A DNA stretch of 64,000 nt from Evernia prunastri (Eukaryota > Ascomycota > Lecanoromycetes > Lecanorales > Parmeliaceae), in contig NKYR01000123.1 of assembly GCA_003184365.1 (NCBI GenBank), positions 1 to 64,000 on the forward strand. Reading direction: 5' to 3'. Below the pieces are notes generated by a model. That model had not been told where the DNA came from. It ran no database searches and worked only from the letters and a program-made list of their open reading frames with translations. The position numbers were made by a program, and so were the translations under genes. Positions 1 through 12,867 of this stretch are shown here, in pieces; position 1 is the stretch's first letter; every line of letters starts with the position of its first letter.

Positions 1-2126
1 AGTCAATTGAGAGTGGCACTGGCCTTACTAAAGACTTGAATATGTATAACTACTTTCTACAGCGCAATTGTGTGATTCGAGCGTTGCGAGAAAGTTTTTG
101 TGTGCATAAGGGGATGGGATACCTTACGTGCTTACTTTACTCTATTTTCCGAAAGAGATAGCGGTAACAGCCCTACGCTAGTGGCTTGGCATGATACCCG
201 ATTCTTACAGGCTTGACACTTTGTTCCGCTCCGCCCTCGGAAGCTTATAAAGTACTAGTAATTTTCAGCCTTATCTAGCGTAATGAAATTGTTTGAAACA
301 TACCTAAAATACTTATTAGCCACCAAGAGTGCTTTGACCGTAGCAGGATACTGAGCTGGCGGCTTGGTATTCTGCTACGGCCAGCGGTCAGCCTTTCAGC
401 TGAAAGCGCTCAACGAGAGCATGCTCTGCTCTATGTTGTGCCAGGCAGATTTCATGATAAAGTACAATACACGAACTCTGGGCTCTAATACTTGGAATCG
501 GCTTCGGCTTCATTGATATTCTAGTATACTACTTTCTCCTCTTGCTCAGAAGCCTCGTTACCAACCTGCTGACACAGAGACAGTAAGCTTACGCATACTC
601 TAGGCAGATGTACCTAGGTATTAGAGTTGGACATCTTGTGACCTCACGGCAGGAGAATTTTTCAGCTACTGCGCCGCCTGAGCTGAGAATGCCAAGACAA
701 AGACCCCGTACCCGTCCAAAATCACTTAATTCGACTTCGAGCTTCAACAGAAGATGAAGAAGCAGGGCAACATGATCATCATACCGGCGCCAATGGGAAT
801 CGGACCTACTCTACTCCGTAATACGAATCCAATACCTACCTACCTCGGTCAAACACGACCACAACCAACAAGGCATCCAGCATCGAACTCGGGCAACAAC
901 AACATTGCGCTTTACAAATCAATATTTAGGGGGTACGAGTTTCAACTTTCAACCTCCCGTTCGAAGAAACTTTAAAACCTGCGACGAATGACGCTGCCAG
1001 AAAGGAAGAAGCGCCGCGACACTATTATACCCGCGCCATTAGAAAACGAACCTTGATACGTCAAACAACCAGTAAAGTTTAACAACGGAAGGTATGGTAT
1101 TTGTAATATCTCGAGCTAACCTAGGGCTAAGTAATCTAAATTACCTTAATCTTAAATTTGTCCTAATATTGATGTACACTGTGGACATTCAGGTTCTCGT
1201 CAAACCTACGCTTTTAGGTTAGCCATCCGAGTAATAATGTTCAGCTAACGCAAGGTAAGGTAACGCCGTCAGTAAGGTAGTCTCTCCTCATATAAAATGA
1301 AAGAAAGGCAATTAGATTGCCCCTTTCTTGGATCTTCAAATTCTCTAATTATATGGTAGAATACCATGAGGGCATTCCAACCATGGAACCCATTTGAAAG
1401 TCTGGCCTCCGATTGATGGAGCCATGTTTGATTCCATCATCATCATCATCATTCGCCTCAGCACCGCTTGCTCAGCGCCAAACCCGCCCCCAAAACTAAG
1501 CCAGCCGAATCAAACTCAGCCTCGAAACTCCGACTTATTTTCTATTATTCATGTACCTACATTACTTTACATTACATTATACTACAATAATACTTTAGTT
1601 CTCTTGACTTGTAGGACTACGCTCAGGCTTTTTGTTTTTTTGTCTTTTTGTCTTTTTATCAGGGTTTTGGTGTGATCCATTATGATCATCATCATCATGT
1701 TGTTGATGTAGTAGGTAGTTGTTTAGATGGCCTTGACATCTGTCAGAAGTAGCTAACCAAAGTTCGGAATGTCGGTTGACTTTTGACTGGATACGAGGAC
1801 ACTCTCTGCTAGTCTCCTTGACGCCGTACAACTGTTGGAATACGGGAATAACTACAAGTCAAGACTTCCATGCCACCGGATGCTAATTTAGCAATGTTTT
1901 CTTCTTATGTCATCTTTTGGTCAAACAACCATCTGGGCTGTGCGAAAATCATACCTGCTTGGAGATTACACAAACCGCCAACATGCGAATCCAGACGTCC
2001 AGGTTGATGTTTGACATCTTCCGCCTGTATCGTTTCGTTCAATAAATAGGCAACAATTTCATTGTACGTATCTCTGTCTTTCTCTTCATCAATTGCCTTG
2101 CAGTTTCCCATTCTGTCTAGAGTAGA
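1..2126. other. gene-poor leader, no supported gene
   Basis: Moderately AT-rich sequence with only short, stop-interrupted frames on both strands. It holds a short CAT/ATC trinucleotide run near 1432-1452. I see no domain, no splice-consistent exon chain and no tRNA-like fold. The last few hundred bases are presumably the promoter of the protease gene that starts at 2127. Confidence 0.6.
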
Positions 2127-3504
2127 ATGAAAATCCTTTCTTTTCTCCTGTCCTTGTCGGCAACTCGTGTCCTGCGCAGTACCGCGTGGATAATCGATCA
2201 ATCATGCAATGATAGTCTGCTACCAAATACCACATCCACTTTGTTCATCTAGCTGAAAAGACATTCAGATACAGCTCCGGCCTCCGTCGTCCAGGACGCA
2301 TTGCAGAGCGCCTTCACTCAAGCCAACGCCGGTCTGACTGCCATCAACCAAAACCCTCAGGATCCAAACTACGCCAGTCTACAGAACTTGCTATTTCCCG
2401 ACCAACCTGGTTGGCCAAGGGTGCGGCGTAAGTCTATCATAAGCTTGGAGGACCCGGTGTACAAATCGAACGAGAGCTGACCCCTGCAAAGAGGTGTTGC
2501 AAAATGTGGTAGGCCTCAACACGCAAGGAACCGACAGGACGAGCCCAAACGAGATAGTATGTCCCCATGCCAGCAAAATACAAGTTTATTCTACTTACTG
2601 GCTTGACCGTCAGATAATCTATTGCGACTTGAGCCGCATCACTACGAACGCCGACGGTATACTATGGGACCCGGATGTTGAAGGGCCCCTTGCGGACACG
2701 GATGAATACGAGACCTGTAAATCAACAGACGGCTCTCTTACCAACATGGTAAAGGGCGCGACGCTGGCCTATGTCACTGGCCTCAGTACCTCTGCGCGTG
2801 ACAATCACGTGATGCAGGTGCAAATCTGTGCATGGTATGCGAAATTCATGGCCAAATCGCAATACAAAACGGGGGGGCGCTTCACGCTGTACCGCCTGGC
2901 AAGCAAAATCGGAGTATGGGGGGCAACAGTTTTCCCAAAGACAGGCATCACCGTGATGGACTCGCTTTCGTTGCTGGATAACACGCTCTTGCATGAGGTA
3001 ATGAGCCCACGATGATGTAGGAGAGGACACTAAATTAGCATACAGTTAACACATACCCGCGCCGGTGGAGGAACAGTTGATGTTGGAGGACCCAATACTG
3101 CTTATGGTGCTCTCCCGCTCCTTCCCTTTCCTTTTCACCCCGAAGCTGCTGACTCTGATCAGGCTGGAAATCAATCTCCGCGAACATGGTTGGCGGCTCC
3201 AACAATGCCGGTGAGTCTTCTAATGATTGCTTCCTTGCGCTCGAGATCAACCCTCGCTGACACAACCTGCCATCGTAGACTCGATTGCATACTTTTGCCT
3301 GGGTGAGCCCATCACTGTTCAACGCTGATCATCATGCTGGGTTTTGTCATTAACAGCGTTGTAGGTTGCATGCTCATCAACGACGGCAGCGCGCCGCAAC
3401 AGGATGGCACGCTGAGGGATTGCCCGATCCCAGCCGGTATCACTCAGCCGGCCTCGAAGCGTCATTTGACTTATCCGATGAGAGAGATTGTCTGGGAAGG
3501 GTGA
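2127..3504 (+). CDS. secreted aspzincin (M35-like) metalloprotease
   Basis: Eight exons fit one frame: 2127-2214, 2269-2427, 2492-2556, 2614-2997, 3046-3106, 3163-3210, 3279-3302 and 3365-3504, giving 322 residues. The N-terminus (MKILSFLLSLSA) is a plausible secretion signal, so the enzyme should act outside the cell. The zinc site HELTH appears only after the intron 2998-3045 is removed: HE ends exon 4 and LTH opens exon 5. It is followed by GGGTVDVGGPNTAYGW, the GTxxD...YG signature of aspzincins (deuterolysin and lysine-specific metalloendopeptidases) in which Asp is the third zinc ligand, and then by NNADSIAYF, also typical of the family. Known members cleave peptide bonds in secreted protein substrates. 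There are several Cys residues. The exact N-terminal processing and exon 2 border are inferred. Confidence 0.85.
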
Positions 3505-4092
3505 GATGGTCTAGGGGTCGTTGTCCTTCTTCGTGTCAGTTATTAGATGTGCAACTCTGCCGCGGCTGTTGGTAGCGCATTGCTCGAGATATTGTACGTC
3601 AGGGACTTTTGCGGTGTGAGACGCTCGCCTTTCCACTTTCCGATTGTTTGTGCCCTTGCGAGCGGAAATTGCGCAGGTCAGGGTGCAATTATTTTCTCTT
3701 TTTTTTTTTCTCGCCATAGTTCAATCCGCGGCGGAAAGTGGAGCTTCACGCTGTCAACGATATAAAGATTCGTGAAACCATGTTAGAAAAACATCATGTA
3801 TCTACTGTACTGTATGGGCAAAAGACCTTTCTACATGGTTTTGAATTAAGGTAGATTGCGATAAACTCCGGGGTACCCAAGTAAGGTCCACGCACGTGGT
3901 TATTAGGTTCGGGAGCCCGGGGACGAGTAAGGTACCCTCGCTACCGACTTTTCTCTCTTGTTCTTGTTCTTATTAATGTAACTCAATCAACCCAACACAG
4001 CGACCCAACCTTCCTCCCATACCAACCTTCCTCCCACCACCTATCTTCCCCCCTCCCTTCTCACCTTCTCACCAAACCACACCCCGCACCAA
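3505..4092. other. intergenic spacer
   Basis: Between the protease stop and the next start. It contains a T tract near 3697-3711 and a strongly C-rich pyrimidine stretch (about 4015-4090) just before the next ATG, as is common in fungal 5' leaders. No gene is supported. Confidence 0.6.
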
Positions 4093-5215
4093 ATGAACGA
4101 CACCCTCGAAGCCCTCCTCTTCCTCCTCCGCCTCCCCTACCTCCTCCTCGCCCGTGCCCTCCGCCCTTCCAACCCCCCTTCACCCCCCCGCGTCCGCACC
4201 GACGCCGCCCGCCAGCGCATCGAAGCGAACGAACCCCCTCCGCTTCCCGACCCCAGGCCCAGAAGGCTGTCGCTTGACGAGGGCAACGGCGCGTGTGACA
4301 TGAGGGGCGCGCAGCAGCAGCAGGAAGAGGGGGCATCGACGCCGCTGTTCTTCAACCTGCCCCGCGAGGTGAGGGATATGGTGTATAGAGAGGTTCTGGG
4401 GGGCAGGAGGCTGCATGTTGTGAGGAAGCGGAGGAGGCTCGGGTTCAGGGCGTGTCGGGTGGAGGCGGGGCGGGGAGGGGAGTGTCCGACGAGGGAGTGT
4501 TTGGGGAGTGTGGATGCGGAGGGGGTGTGGACGGGGGGGTTCTCGGGGAGGGAGAGGACGGATGGGGGGGTGTTGGGGCTGGTGTTGGTTTGTAGGAGGG
4601 TGTATGTTTTTCTTTTCTTTCGTGTCTGTCTGTCTATCTGTCTGTCTGTCTACCCCCTTGCCCTTTCTTCCTCTGGGCACGTGCGTGATACTACTCTAAA
4701 GGGCAAAAGCTAAAAAACAACGTACTAGCTACACCGAAGCCCTCCCCCACCTCTACGCCGCCAATGACTTCCATCTCTCCTCCCCGCTCACCCTCTTCTC
4801 CCTCCAGCGCACCCTCCTCCCGCACCGCTTCGCCGCCATCGCGTCCCTGGCCCTCCACTGGTACATCCGCTACCCGTTTTATAGTTCCCCCGCGGCGGCG
4901 GCGCTGGTGCCGCCGCATCCGCCGCCGCATGACGAGGCGACGTGGGAGGCGCTCTGGCGCACGGTCAGGGTGCATATGCACGGTCTGAGGAAGGTGGAGG
5001 TCAGGATTTGGCATGCGGATATGGGGCTGGATGGGGAGGGGGAGCGGGCGATGTTGGAGCCGTTGAGGGGGGTGGCGGTGGAGAGGGGGGCGGTGGTGGT
5101 GGTGGAGGTGCCGTGGGAGGGGGAGGGGGAAGGGGAGGGCAAAGGAGAGGGGGCCGGGGGTTTGGTGCTCGTGAGGAGGACGGCCAAGGCGTTGGGGAAT
5201 GGGGTGGCGACGTAG
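4093..5215 (+). CDS. F-box/DUF7730-like protein
   Basis: Two exons (4093-4601 and 4729-5215) give 331 residues in one frame; the donor GTATGT splits a Val codon and the acceptor is TACTAG. The core reads LFFNLPREVRDMVYREVLGG, then LVCRRVYTEALPHLYAANDF after the junction. This 'Pxe(I/V)R..(I/V)Y...CR.(I/V)Y.Ea...LY..N.F' pattern marks the large ascomycete family annotated as DUF7730 or F-box-like. Members are thought to be degenerate F-box adaptors, but their substrates are unknown. The N-terminal 80 residues are basic and Pro-rich. The C-terminus is a Gly/Glu-rich low-complexity stretch. Base composition is very GC- and purine-biased, so many long frames on the other strand here are shadows. 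Confidence 0.75.
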
Positions 5216-6525
5216 TTGGTCGCGTACAGACGAATGTCACCGTCAGCAATCCCATCTGGTATGGAGGTGATGGACTGCGTGAGGTCGGGATGACGGGTTC
5301 AGGCAGGCATTGCCCGCCTCAAGTTGGAAACGTCTGACCACGAGCGAGGCGACTACTCTACTGCGTCGATCTATCCACCTATCTATCTAAACCGCCAATG
5401 TGAGGAAAAAACGGGACAGAAACCTGATCCCCACCAAGCCGTCGCGATCTCATGACATGCCGTTCGATTCACATCTCAAGCGATCCACCCACACACTACT
5501 AGTTTCCAATCGAGAACCCTTTTTTTTTAAACCGCCTTCGCGTTGAACGGGAGATGTTCAAACCTCGCCGGACGGACGCTGCGGTGGAACTACCTTCGCC
5601 ATGGTTTTTTTTGCGAAAAGAGTCTCTGAACGACGCCTTTACGGGGCTTCCCTCGCTCAAAATGAGAGTCCAGGCCGGCGGAAGCTCAGCTTTGTATGGG
5701 TTGTGTCTCTGTCTGTGTGATCGACTGATAGGCAAGGCAGAGGCTGGTGACTGTAAGAGTAAGATCGTGGATATGATTTGCGCCATGGGTTTGTTGTGCT
5801 TGCGCGTTCGCATGCGCTGGTATGGGTGCCTTCATTATATTACTCTACACGGTCTGCTACTGCTACTGCTACTCGTCACTCGTGCGATGCATCTCGTTCG
5901 TTTCGTCTTCCTTCTTCGGCATTCCTGTACATTCCTGTGCAAAGAGCAGGTTGCGAATGCGGGCTTCGTGTGGGGAAGCTGACCGTGTAAGCCAGCCGTC
6001 CTGGGACTACGTCCTTCGCGAGCGCTGGCGGGCCTGCTGTTGGCGCTTGGAACGGTGGGATTAGTACTCCCTCGATTGCGATTGCGATTGCGATTACATT
6101 TGAGGGCTGCTTGGATGGGTCTGGGGAGAGGTCGGGTGATTGCTGGTGCTGGTGCTGGTGCTGATGCTCGTGTACGGGGTGTTGCTTTGTGAGGGGTGTG
6201 GTTGGCTTGGGTAAGGTTGGGGAGATATCTGCTATCAATATGAGGTGATCAGAAATCTAATGTTGATAGATGTTGGATTCGGTACTCTATCTAGCTCCCT
6301 AGCGAGCCTGGGAGCCTGGTTATGTGATCACGTGTGTCCGTCCCAAGCCGCGCTAGGTTGGGGGCTACTTTATCTTATCAGATCAGTAGGTCTTCTTGGC
6401 ATGACAAACACCGTAAGTACCTATGCTGGGCTCGAATTTTTGTCATCTCCACGAAGACGTTGCTCACTCAAATCCCCATCCTCGATCAGGGACGACAGAG
6501 TTGCAACACAGTCTGCTTTACTAAA
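5216..6525. other. intergenic, simple repeats
   Basis: A 142-codon frame (5554-5982) shows no family features, and I do not support it. Two short microsatellites are visible: (GATTGC)n near 6073-6093 and (GGTGCT)n near 6142-6160. The last part is presumably the Hgh1 promoter. Confidence 0.5.
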
Positions 6526-8061
6526 ATGCCCACGGAACTCGAAGAGGTATTGCACCTTAGTAGCCCAATTATGCCTTATAACTACGGTGACCAACCTAAG
6601 TAACGCTCACAGCTGGTTGAGTTCCTCCATCATGGCAATATCCAAATACGCCAGACCGGTACGATCTTCTACCGCCTTTCCACCTTAGGCTTCCAACCAC
6701 GCCGCTCACCACTCATCCAGCGGCCGAGAATCTCCTCCCCTATTCCAAGATCCAACCTGCGATTTTCAAGACGCCCCAGTTCACACCGGTGAAAGATCTG
6801 AAGCTGCTCGTTAAGGACTACGCTGTGAGCCACGCCCACTCTTCGGACCTGTGAACCATGAGCAGACACGGACTGAAAGCGAGAAGCCTATAGCCAAGGA
6901 TGCCCTCACAATTCTCATCAACATTTCAAAGGATCCAGACGTGCTTGCGCTTCTGGCCGAGGATGATGCCTTCCTCGAAACGCTGCTTGTACGAGTAACA
7001 GTATGTTAGTTGGCCCATTTATACCCTCCACCGCTCGCTTTTCCCTCCTTCTTTTCATCTCAGCACAGGCTGATCAACCGCCGCCATAGAACCCCAAAGA
7101 GACGAACGCCGACCTCATCTGCATGCTCCTAGCCAACCTCTCCAAGTCGTCCTCGATAACCCGCCTCGTCACCCTCAATCGGACAACGGTACCCGCGCTC
7201 TCCCCGTCAAAGCTGGCTATCACGCAGCTGCTCGAGCTGTTCAACAAGGGTGCGGAAGGCGGATATAATATCGAGGCGAGGTTTGATTATCTGGCGTGGT
7301 TCTTTGGGGATTTGGCCAAGGTACTTTTCTCAACCTTCTCCATTTCCCATTCTTCTCTGCCCCGGTGTGCGGAAACTACACACTGACAAGAAGCCCAGGA
7401 CCCAGCGTTCGTAACTTACCTCACGACCCCACCTCCCCACACCCCCCTCGACCCCCTCACAACGTTCCTCCCCCACACCACATCCCTCTCCCCCATCCGC
7501 CGCCTCGGCACCGCCTCCCTCCTCAAAAACACCGCCCTTCTCCATCCCGACATCCCATACCTCCTCCAGCCCGCCGCCTCCGTGCTGCCACCGCTCCTAC
7601 TGCCGCTCTGCTCCTCGAACCAAGACGCACTGAGCGAAGAGGAGATGGACGCCCTGCCCGAGGCGTGTCAGTACCTGAGCGCAGAGCACGCGCGGGAGAC
7701 GGACGTGGCGGTGCTGAAAACCCACCTCGAGACGCTGTTTTTGCTGAGTACGAGAGGTGGGGTCGAGGGCGCAAGGTTGGTGAGGGGGGCGGGCACGTAT
7801 CCGGTGGTTAGGGAGCTGCATTTGGACGTTGAGGATGAAGGGGTTAGGAGGGGGTGCGAGAGGTTGGTGGATGTTCTGATGGGCGATGAGGCGGTGGGGG
7901 GGAGTCGTGAGGATGTGGATGGGAAGAGGGATGGAAAGGTGCAGCAGGTTCGGGATGTGAGGGCTGGGGATGCGGGTGGTGGAGTGGGGAGGATGGTTAC
8001 ACAGGTGGATAAGGATGAGGATGAGGATGAAGACGATGATGAGATCGTCCCTATATTCTAG
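6526..8061 (+). CDS. hgh1: Hgh1 family protein (eEF2 folding cofactor)
   Basis: Six exons (6526-6546, 6613-6658, 6721-6824, 6887-7000, 7090-7320, 7399-8061) give 392 residues, close to the usual length of Hgh1. Recognisable blocks follow in family order: MPTELEE, then LVEFLHHGNIQIRQT, KDLKLLVKDYAPIAKDAL, NPKETNADLICMLLANLSKS, QLLELFNKGAEGGYN, and a C-terminal armadillo-type region with KTHLETLFLLSTRGG and YPVVRELHLDVEDEGVR. In yeast Hgh1 works with the chaperonin TRiC/CCT and helps fold translation elongation factor 2 in the cytosol. The acidic tail (DEDEDEDDDE) is lineage-variable. The very short first exon (seven codons) is chosen because it restores the family's N-terminal sequence. Confidence 0.9.
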
Positions 8062-8860
8062 ACGAGATTGATAGATAGTCCTATCTATACCCACTCGTCC
8101 CATAAACATACCAAGATACGGTTCATACTCCAATCCAGCAACCCCAAAGACCACGTGCTCACGCGACGCTGTACTCGCAATCTGCTCTTCAATCAAAACT
8201 CTTCATTCATCTATTCCGTCTCCTTCGTCTCCTTCATCTCCTTCATCTCCTTCATCCCAAAAAAAAAAAGCAAAAAAGAAGAGAACTTTTTAGACTCCAT
8301 CCAATCCCCACATTATACCTACCCCAACAATTTTCCATCCCATCTCAGCACCAACGACGAAAAGAGACGACGAATAGGGCCGACGAATAGGGACGACCCA
8401 AAAAACGACCCAAGGAACGACGACCCCAAAACAAACGATCAAGAGAATAACCCCAAACCCCCCCAAAAAACGCACAGAACCCCCACAGTCTGCGCCCAAC
8501 ATTGGAAAGCCTGTTCCACCTCCATCCCTTCAGTAACGGACTGAGCAAAGTTCGTAGATAAGGCCGTGTGAACCTCTATTTGATGAGACTGAGAATTTCT
8601 CAAGCATCCTTTTGGTATCTTTTTGGCGGTCGAGATGGGAGGTGGGGTGGGCTTCCCGACGACCGAAGGAAAGTGAAGAAGCGAAGCGGTAGGTTCCTGT
8701 GGAGGACGAGCGTGGAGCTGGCTGGCTGTGTATATTGAGGATGTGAACGGGATGGTGTGAACGAGCTGGGGTTTTGCTCGTCTCGATCCTGATCACAATG
8801 CATGATAATCGTGATCAAGGTCTTCGAACTCCGAAACCCCTCCTACCCCCCCTTCTTTCC
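8062..8860. other. convergent 3' spacer
   Basis: Lies between the converging ends of hgh1 and the transporter gene. It contains a TCTCCTTCATC-type pyrimidine repeat (8218-8258), an A tract (8260-8270) and an ACGACC/GACGA-type purine-pyrimidine repeat (8355-8420). No gene is supported. Confidence 0.55.
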
Positions 8861-11800
8861 TCATCCAAAATGCTCCCCAGGCGCCAATGTCTTGTAAGGA
8901 CATCCCTTCCAGTCGCACCCCTCCTTGTAGAACCTTGTGCCCCACCACTCCAACCCCGCCAGCCAGCCCCACCCGGGGTACAAGAAGCCAAAGAAGACGA
9001 CAAGGACGCCGAACGCGAGCCCGGAGTCCAGCGCCGCCGAGAGCGTCATGGTGTATTTGCCCCACCAGGCGGGCGCGCGCCGGCGCAGGTGCGAGTTGAA
9101 GACGAAGCAGACGAGGGCCCAGACGGAGAAGTTGAGCCCCGTCGCGGGCGGGATCCAGCTCAGGCTGCCGAAGACGACGGGGAGGTTGATCTTGCGCCAG
9201 GGGCTGCCGGCGGGGCGGCGCCGGCCGACGAGCCAGATGAGGATCGGGGCGACGAAGCCGAGGGGGAAGGCCCAGACGAGCGGGCGGTAGAGGGCGCCGG
9301 GGCCGAAGAAGCGCTGCGGGCCCACGACGCCCCAGAGGATGGAGCCGTTGAAGTGCACGCGGGCGATGGGGCAGGTGAAGCCGTTGATGGCGGCCGGGGT
9401 GCAGATGTTGGGGATGTAGGCGAACATCCAGTTCAGGACGCCGATCTGGACGAGGCTCGAGACGAGGGTGGCGGCTATTTGCACTTTGAAGAGGAGCTTG
9501 GGGGGGATCTTCATGTAGTGGCCTAGTTTGAGGTCGGAGGAGAATTTGATGCCTTGGGCGGAGGAGATGTAGCAGTAGGTGACGAAGACCTGATGATTTC
9601 AAGTTGTGTTAGCGCATGTTGCCCAAAGGTGGACTGACTGACGGATGCTCACCATGTTAGCCACAGGCCTCCCAGGAAAGACGGCTCCGCAGATGAGCTG
9701 GCAGACGAGGTAGAGACTACTGTGTTGATTCGTAATAGCCATGACGATGCCGACAGGTATGAAAAGGAGAGCGGTAATGGAAAGGGCGAGAAGTAGACCA
9801 TACCAGGGAAGGTAGACAGGGTAGTACTCGACGACAAAGATACCAATAGCAAGCATTGCAACGAATGTAGCAAGGTACCAACTGATTGGGGCATCTTCGT
9901 AGCGGTGCATCAGACGACAATGGACGTCTTCGCCGGTCATGCTAGCAATGGGGTCTAGCTCTATTGTCGAGCGGCCACTGTCGGTGCTTGCTGTCGATTT
10001 TGTGCTGGTCACGCCGGATCGCACGGGCTGGTACCCGGTTTTACTCTCTCCGGCACCTTCTGCGAGCGACCTCTTAGACTGCTGCCAGACATCTTGGCCA
10101 TGCCAGCATAGAGTATGCGTGACTAAGGCTGAGAGACTTGCAAATTGAACGCCGTAAGATAAGACATAGGTAATGGGCAGGTAAACTTTGCTGTACTTAG
10201 TGTAGGCGTCATGATCAAAGTGGTAATCCTTTGTGAGGATCTTGCTGACGTCGTACGGTTTGCCAGTGTTATCGAACACCGCAGACGAAATGATGGGCAT
10301 GAACGAAGAGAAAAGCGCGTTTCTGTAGTCTGGTACATATTAGCGACTGGAATTCGATGACATCTCATAGAACGGTCTCACAAAGAATAGGAGCGATAAT
10401 CCACATTACTAGTACAAGTCCTCCCACAACATTAGCCGCCGCCCACCAAGGGGTCAATAGAGGAGATCCAATGTAGGCTATCTGAGCCCAGTCGAACGTC
10501 ATTGGAAAGAGCCCCAGTCCAGACGAGACGCCGAACTAGCTGCTGTCAGCAGCAGTAACAATGTCTGTTTCCTATCCCGGGAGTAGCTCACAAGATTTGC
10601 AACGACAATGTTTTTAGGAGCAAACCACGTAACAACGCTAAAGTAACTCAGAGCAGGCATCAGCAGACCGGGCAGGAAATACCAGGCAAAAGCTCCGGAC
10701 CAGACAAGAAGGAAAAATTTCCAGCGTGAGACCATCCATCCATTAGCGGATTTGTTTTCCGAGCTATGCATGGTGGTGAACATTGCAGTAGACATCAAAG
10801 TACCTGGCCAAATCATAGACGGCGGTCGGACAAGATAGCGACGTGTAAGCCCAGCGAACGAGTAGCCCAGGATCTGGGTTGAGATGGTCAGGAGAATCTG
10901 GTACAGTATGCTTGGATCTTGGTGATAGAACTTAGATTGCTCCACGATGACCTTTAAATTCGTTAGATTGTAGAGTTGCAAGTCAGACGGCACATACATC
11001 AGTGGCAAAAGCGAATCCAAAAGCTACATTACTGCTGATATATACCTGTGCAATGTTCGGAGTCAGCATGGCATTTTTCAGGGCAAGAGACAGAGTCATG
11101 GAATGGATTTATGGAACGAGAAAGACGTTCTGCTCTCAGGGTAAGATGTGTGGCTTAGTTCCAGGACCAAATTGGGACGAATTGCTCCGAAACATGCTTA
11201 CGCAGGCGTGTTCTTTGCCATTCCATCGACCTTGAGCCAGCCATAGTCTCAGACGCGAAGTTCTCGAATGTCCAAGTACTAGACTCTGTGCATCTTCTGT
11301 AAATACTCGATTGCCATATTTGAAGGTTTCCTTTGGATCGTCTGGTCGCTTGAGCAGCCGATCCCAGGTCCGTCCTAACGGATGCACAATGACTAAAGCG
11401 ATTACTGGGGTGATCGCAACGCTAGGATATCGAAGAGAAAAGAACAGGTTTGTCGCAGACCCCAGAAGAGCACACATCAAAGATAAGATCCACATTCGGG
11501 GGGTATTGATCGAAACAAAAATGTCATCGGTCGCCGCTACTGATGCGCGCACTTGCGGATACGGTGAATTATCCGATGGATCCAAGTCATCCTCATCCTC
11601 TTCGATACTAAGGACATCTTCGCCTTCATCCTCATGCTCACTGGTGGCAGCAAATGGCAGGCCGTTACCCAAATTGCCTCCCTGACCAGCAGGGTGTCCA
11701 GGTTCAGGGATGAGCATTGGACTGGACGCTCGCCTGTCTCGCCTTCGGAGATCGTCGTCCTCTGTCAAGGGACTGGTGCCTGCGGAGGAAGGCTGCATCG

Positions 11801-11937
11801 GAGTCGGGATTGATATCTTCTTCGTCGAAGTCGTCAGGCCATGGTTGATCCTTCGAGATTCTTCTGGTAAGAAGAAAAGTATTGGAAGAGTGATCTCCTG
11901 TACTTCTGCTACGAGTCCGACCTCTCGGAGTAGTCAT
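8861..11937 (-). CDS. OPT family oligopeptide transporter
   Basis: Seven exons on the minus strand (11728-11937, 11202-11681, 10998-11045, 10592-10951, 10382-10535, 9653-10329, 8861-9589) sum to 885 residues. The protein is a polytopic plasma-membrane carrier. Family blocks include RYPSVAITPVIALVIVHPLG, FNGKEHA-like NGKEHACVYISSNVAFGF, GLTRRYLVRPPSMIWPGTL, SYFSVVTWFAPKN and the C-terminal VHFNGSILWGVVGPQRFFGP. OPT proteins move small peptides, glutathione or metal-peptide conjugates with protons. The N-terminal ~120 residues are Ser/Arg/acid-rich and cytosolic. A 46-nt intron (11682-11727) with a weak GTCCAG donor is inferred because it joins the two N-terminal frames in phase. Without it the start would have to be at 11798. 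Substrate is unknown. Confidence 0.9.
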
Positions 11938-12867
11938 GGAATGGTTGGCCGAAAAGGCATAAAGTGCTGGTAAAAGAGATCATCGGTTAACCTCGGTCAG
12001 CTCGTTTGGCTGCACGATGGCGTCTGCACTCCTCCAAACATTAATAATAATGATAAGTTGATGTATAATGTGAAAATGATGGAGAGAGGACTACATGACA
12101 TTCATCTGATTCAATCATTCAAAGTGCACACTCCTGACTCCTGACTATGGCTGGGAATTGTACGCAACCATGAGCGCTGGCGAAGGTGCGTATGAGTGTG
12201 ATCTTTTGAAAAGAAAAAGTAAGAAGTACTGGTGTACCTTAGGTAATCCACCCCCACGCCAAGATCTTGACGCAGCTAGAACAAACAATGTTTAGCTTGG
12301 TGTCAATCCGCAGCACGTTTGGTAGAACCCCGGCCCTCGATGAAGAACAAGAAGAAGGATTCGTAGAGGCATGATATCAACAAGCAGGACGCGGCCACGG
12401 TGTGGGGGGCCCCAGCGTAGTAGGGTACCCCCCCACAAGGATGCATGCAATGAGGCAGCAAGTGGATCCACACCGATTTGTATAGCCTCACTTTTGCTAG
12501 TGGGGCAATATGATTGGCTGGATTGGCTGGTAGATGGATTATGTAATCTCGCATAGTTGGCCCACTAAGGGACTAACTTCAGGGTAGTATGACATAATCA
12601 ATCAATCAATCAATCAAACCCCGCCTACCTCGTCCTGTGGCTTTGGCGATGAGGCGTCCCCCTCGAGGCTGTGTTCACACGGGGCATATTACAGTATGTA
12701 CTGCAAGGCCCGCATCAGAGCATACAAAAGGCACACTCTTCTTCCACAACGTCTGATTCAACTCTCCCTAAATATAACCAGTCACCCTTCCGACAACTCG
12801 CCGCCTACCAGCTCTACCATCACCTCGATTACCAACCCGCCTTTTTGATGAAGCCTAATCCCTAAGG
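11938..12867. other. divergent promoter region
   Basis: Shared upstream region of the transporter (-) and the small membrane protein (+). It contains an (ATCA)n microsatellite at about 12597-12616 and a G/C-run stretch near 12403-12436. No gene is supported. Confidence 0.5.

Noticed and set aside
4137..5337. Long overlapping frames on both strands inside the DUF7730-like gene
   Set aside because: Shadows of a GC- and purine-biased coding strand; only the spliced 4093-5215 frame carries family motifs.
5554..5982. 142-codon plus-strand frame
   Set aside because: Leu/Cys/Arg-rich with no domain, no signal peptide at its start and overlapping frames in two other phases.
8774..9602. 250- and 269-codon frames over the transporter's last exon
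   Set aside because: Antisense or out-of-phase to the OPT exon, whose C-terminal motifs are unmistakable; composition is dominated by Arg/Pro/Ala/Gly as expected for shadows.
11704..11798. Apparent frameshift at the transporter N-terminus
   Set aside because: A 46-nt intron (11682-11727) joins both frames in phase, so a lesion is not needed.
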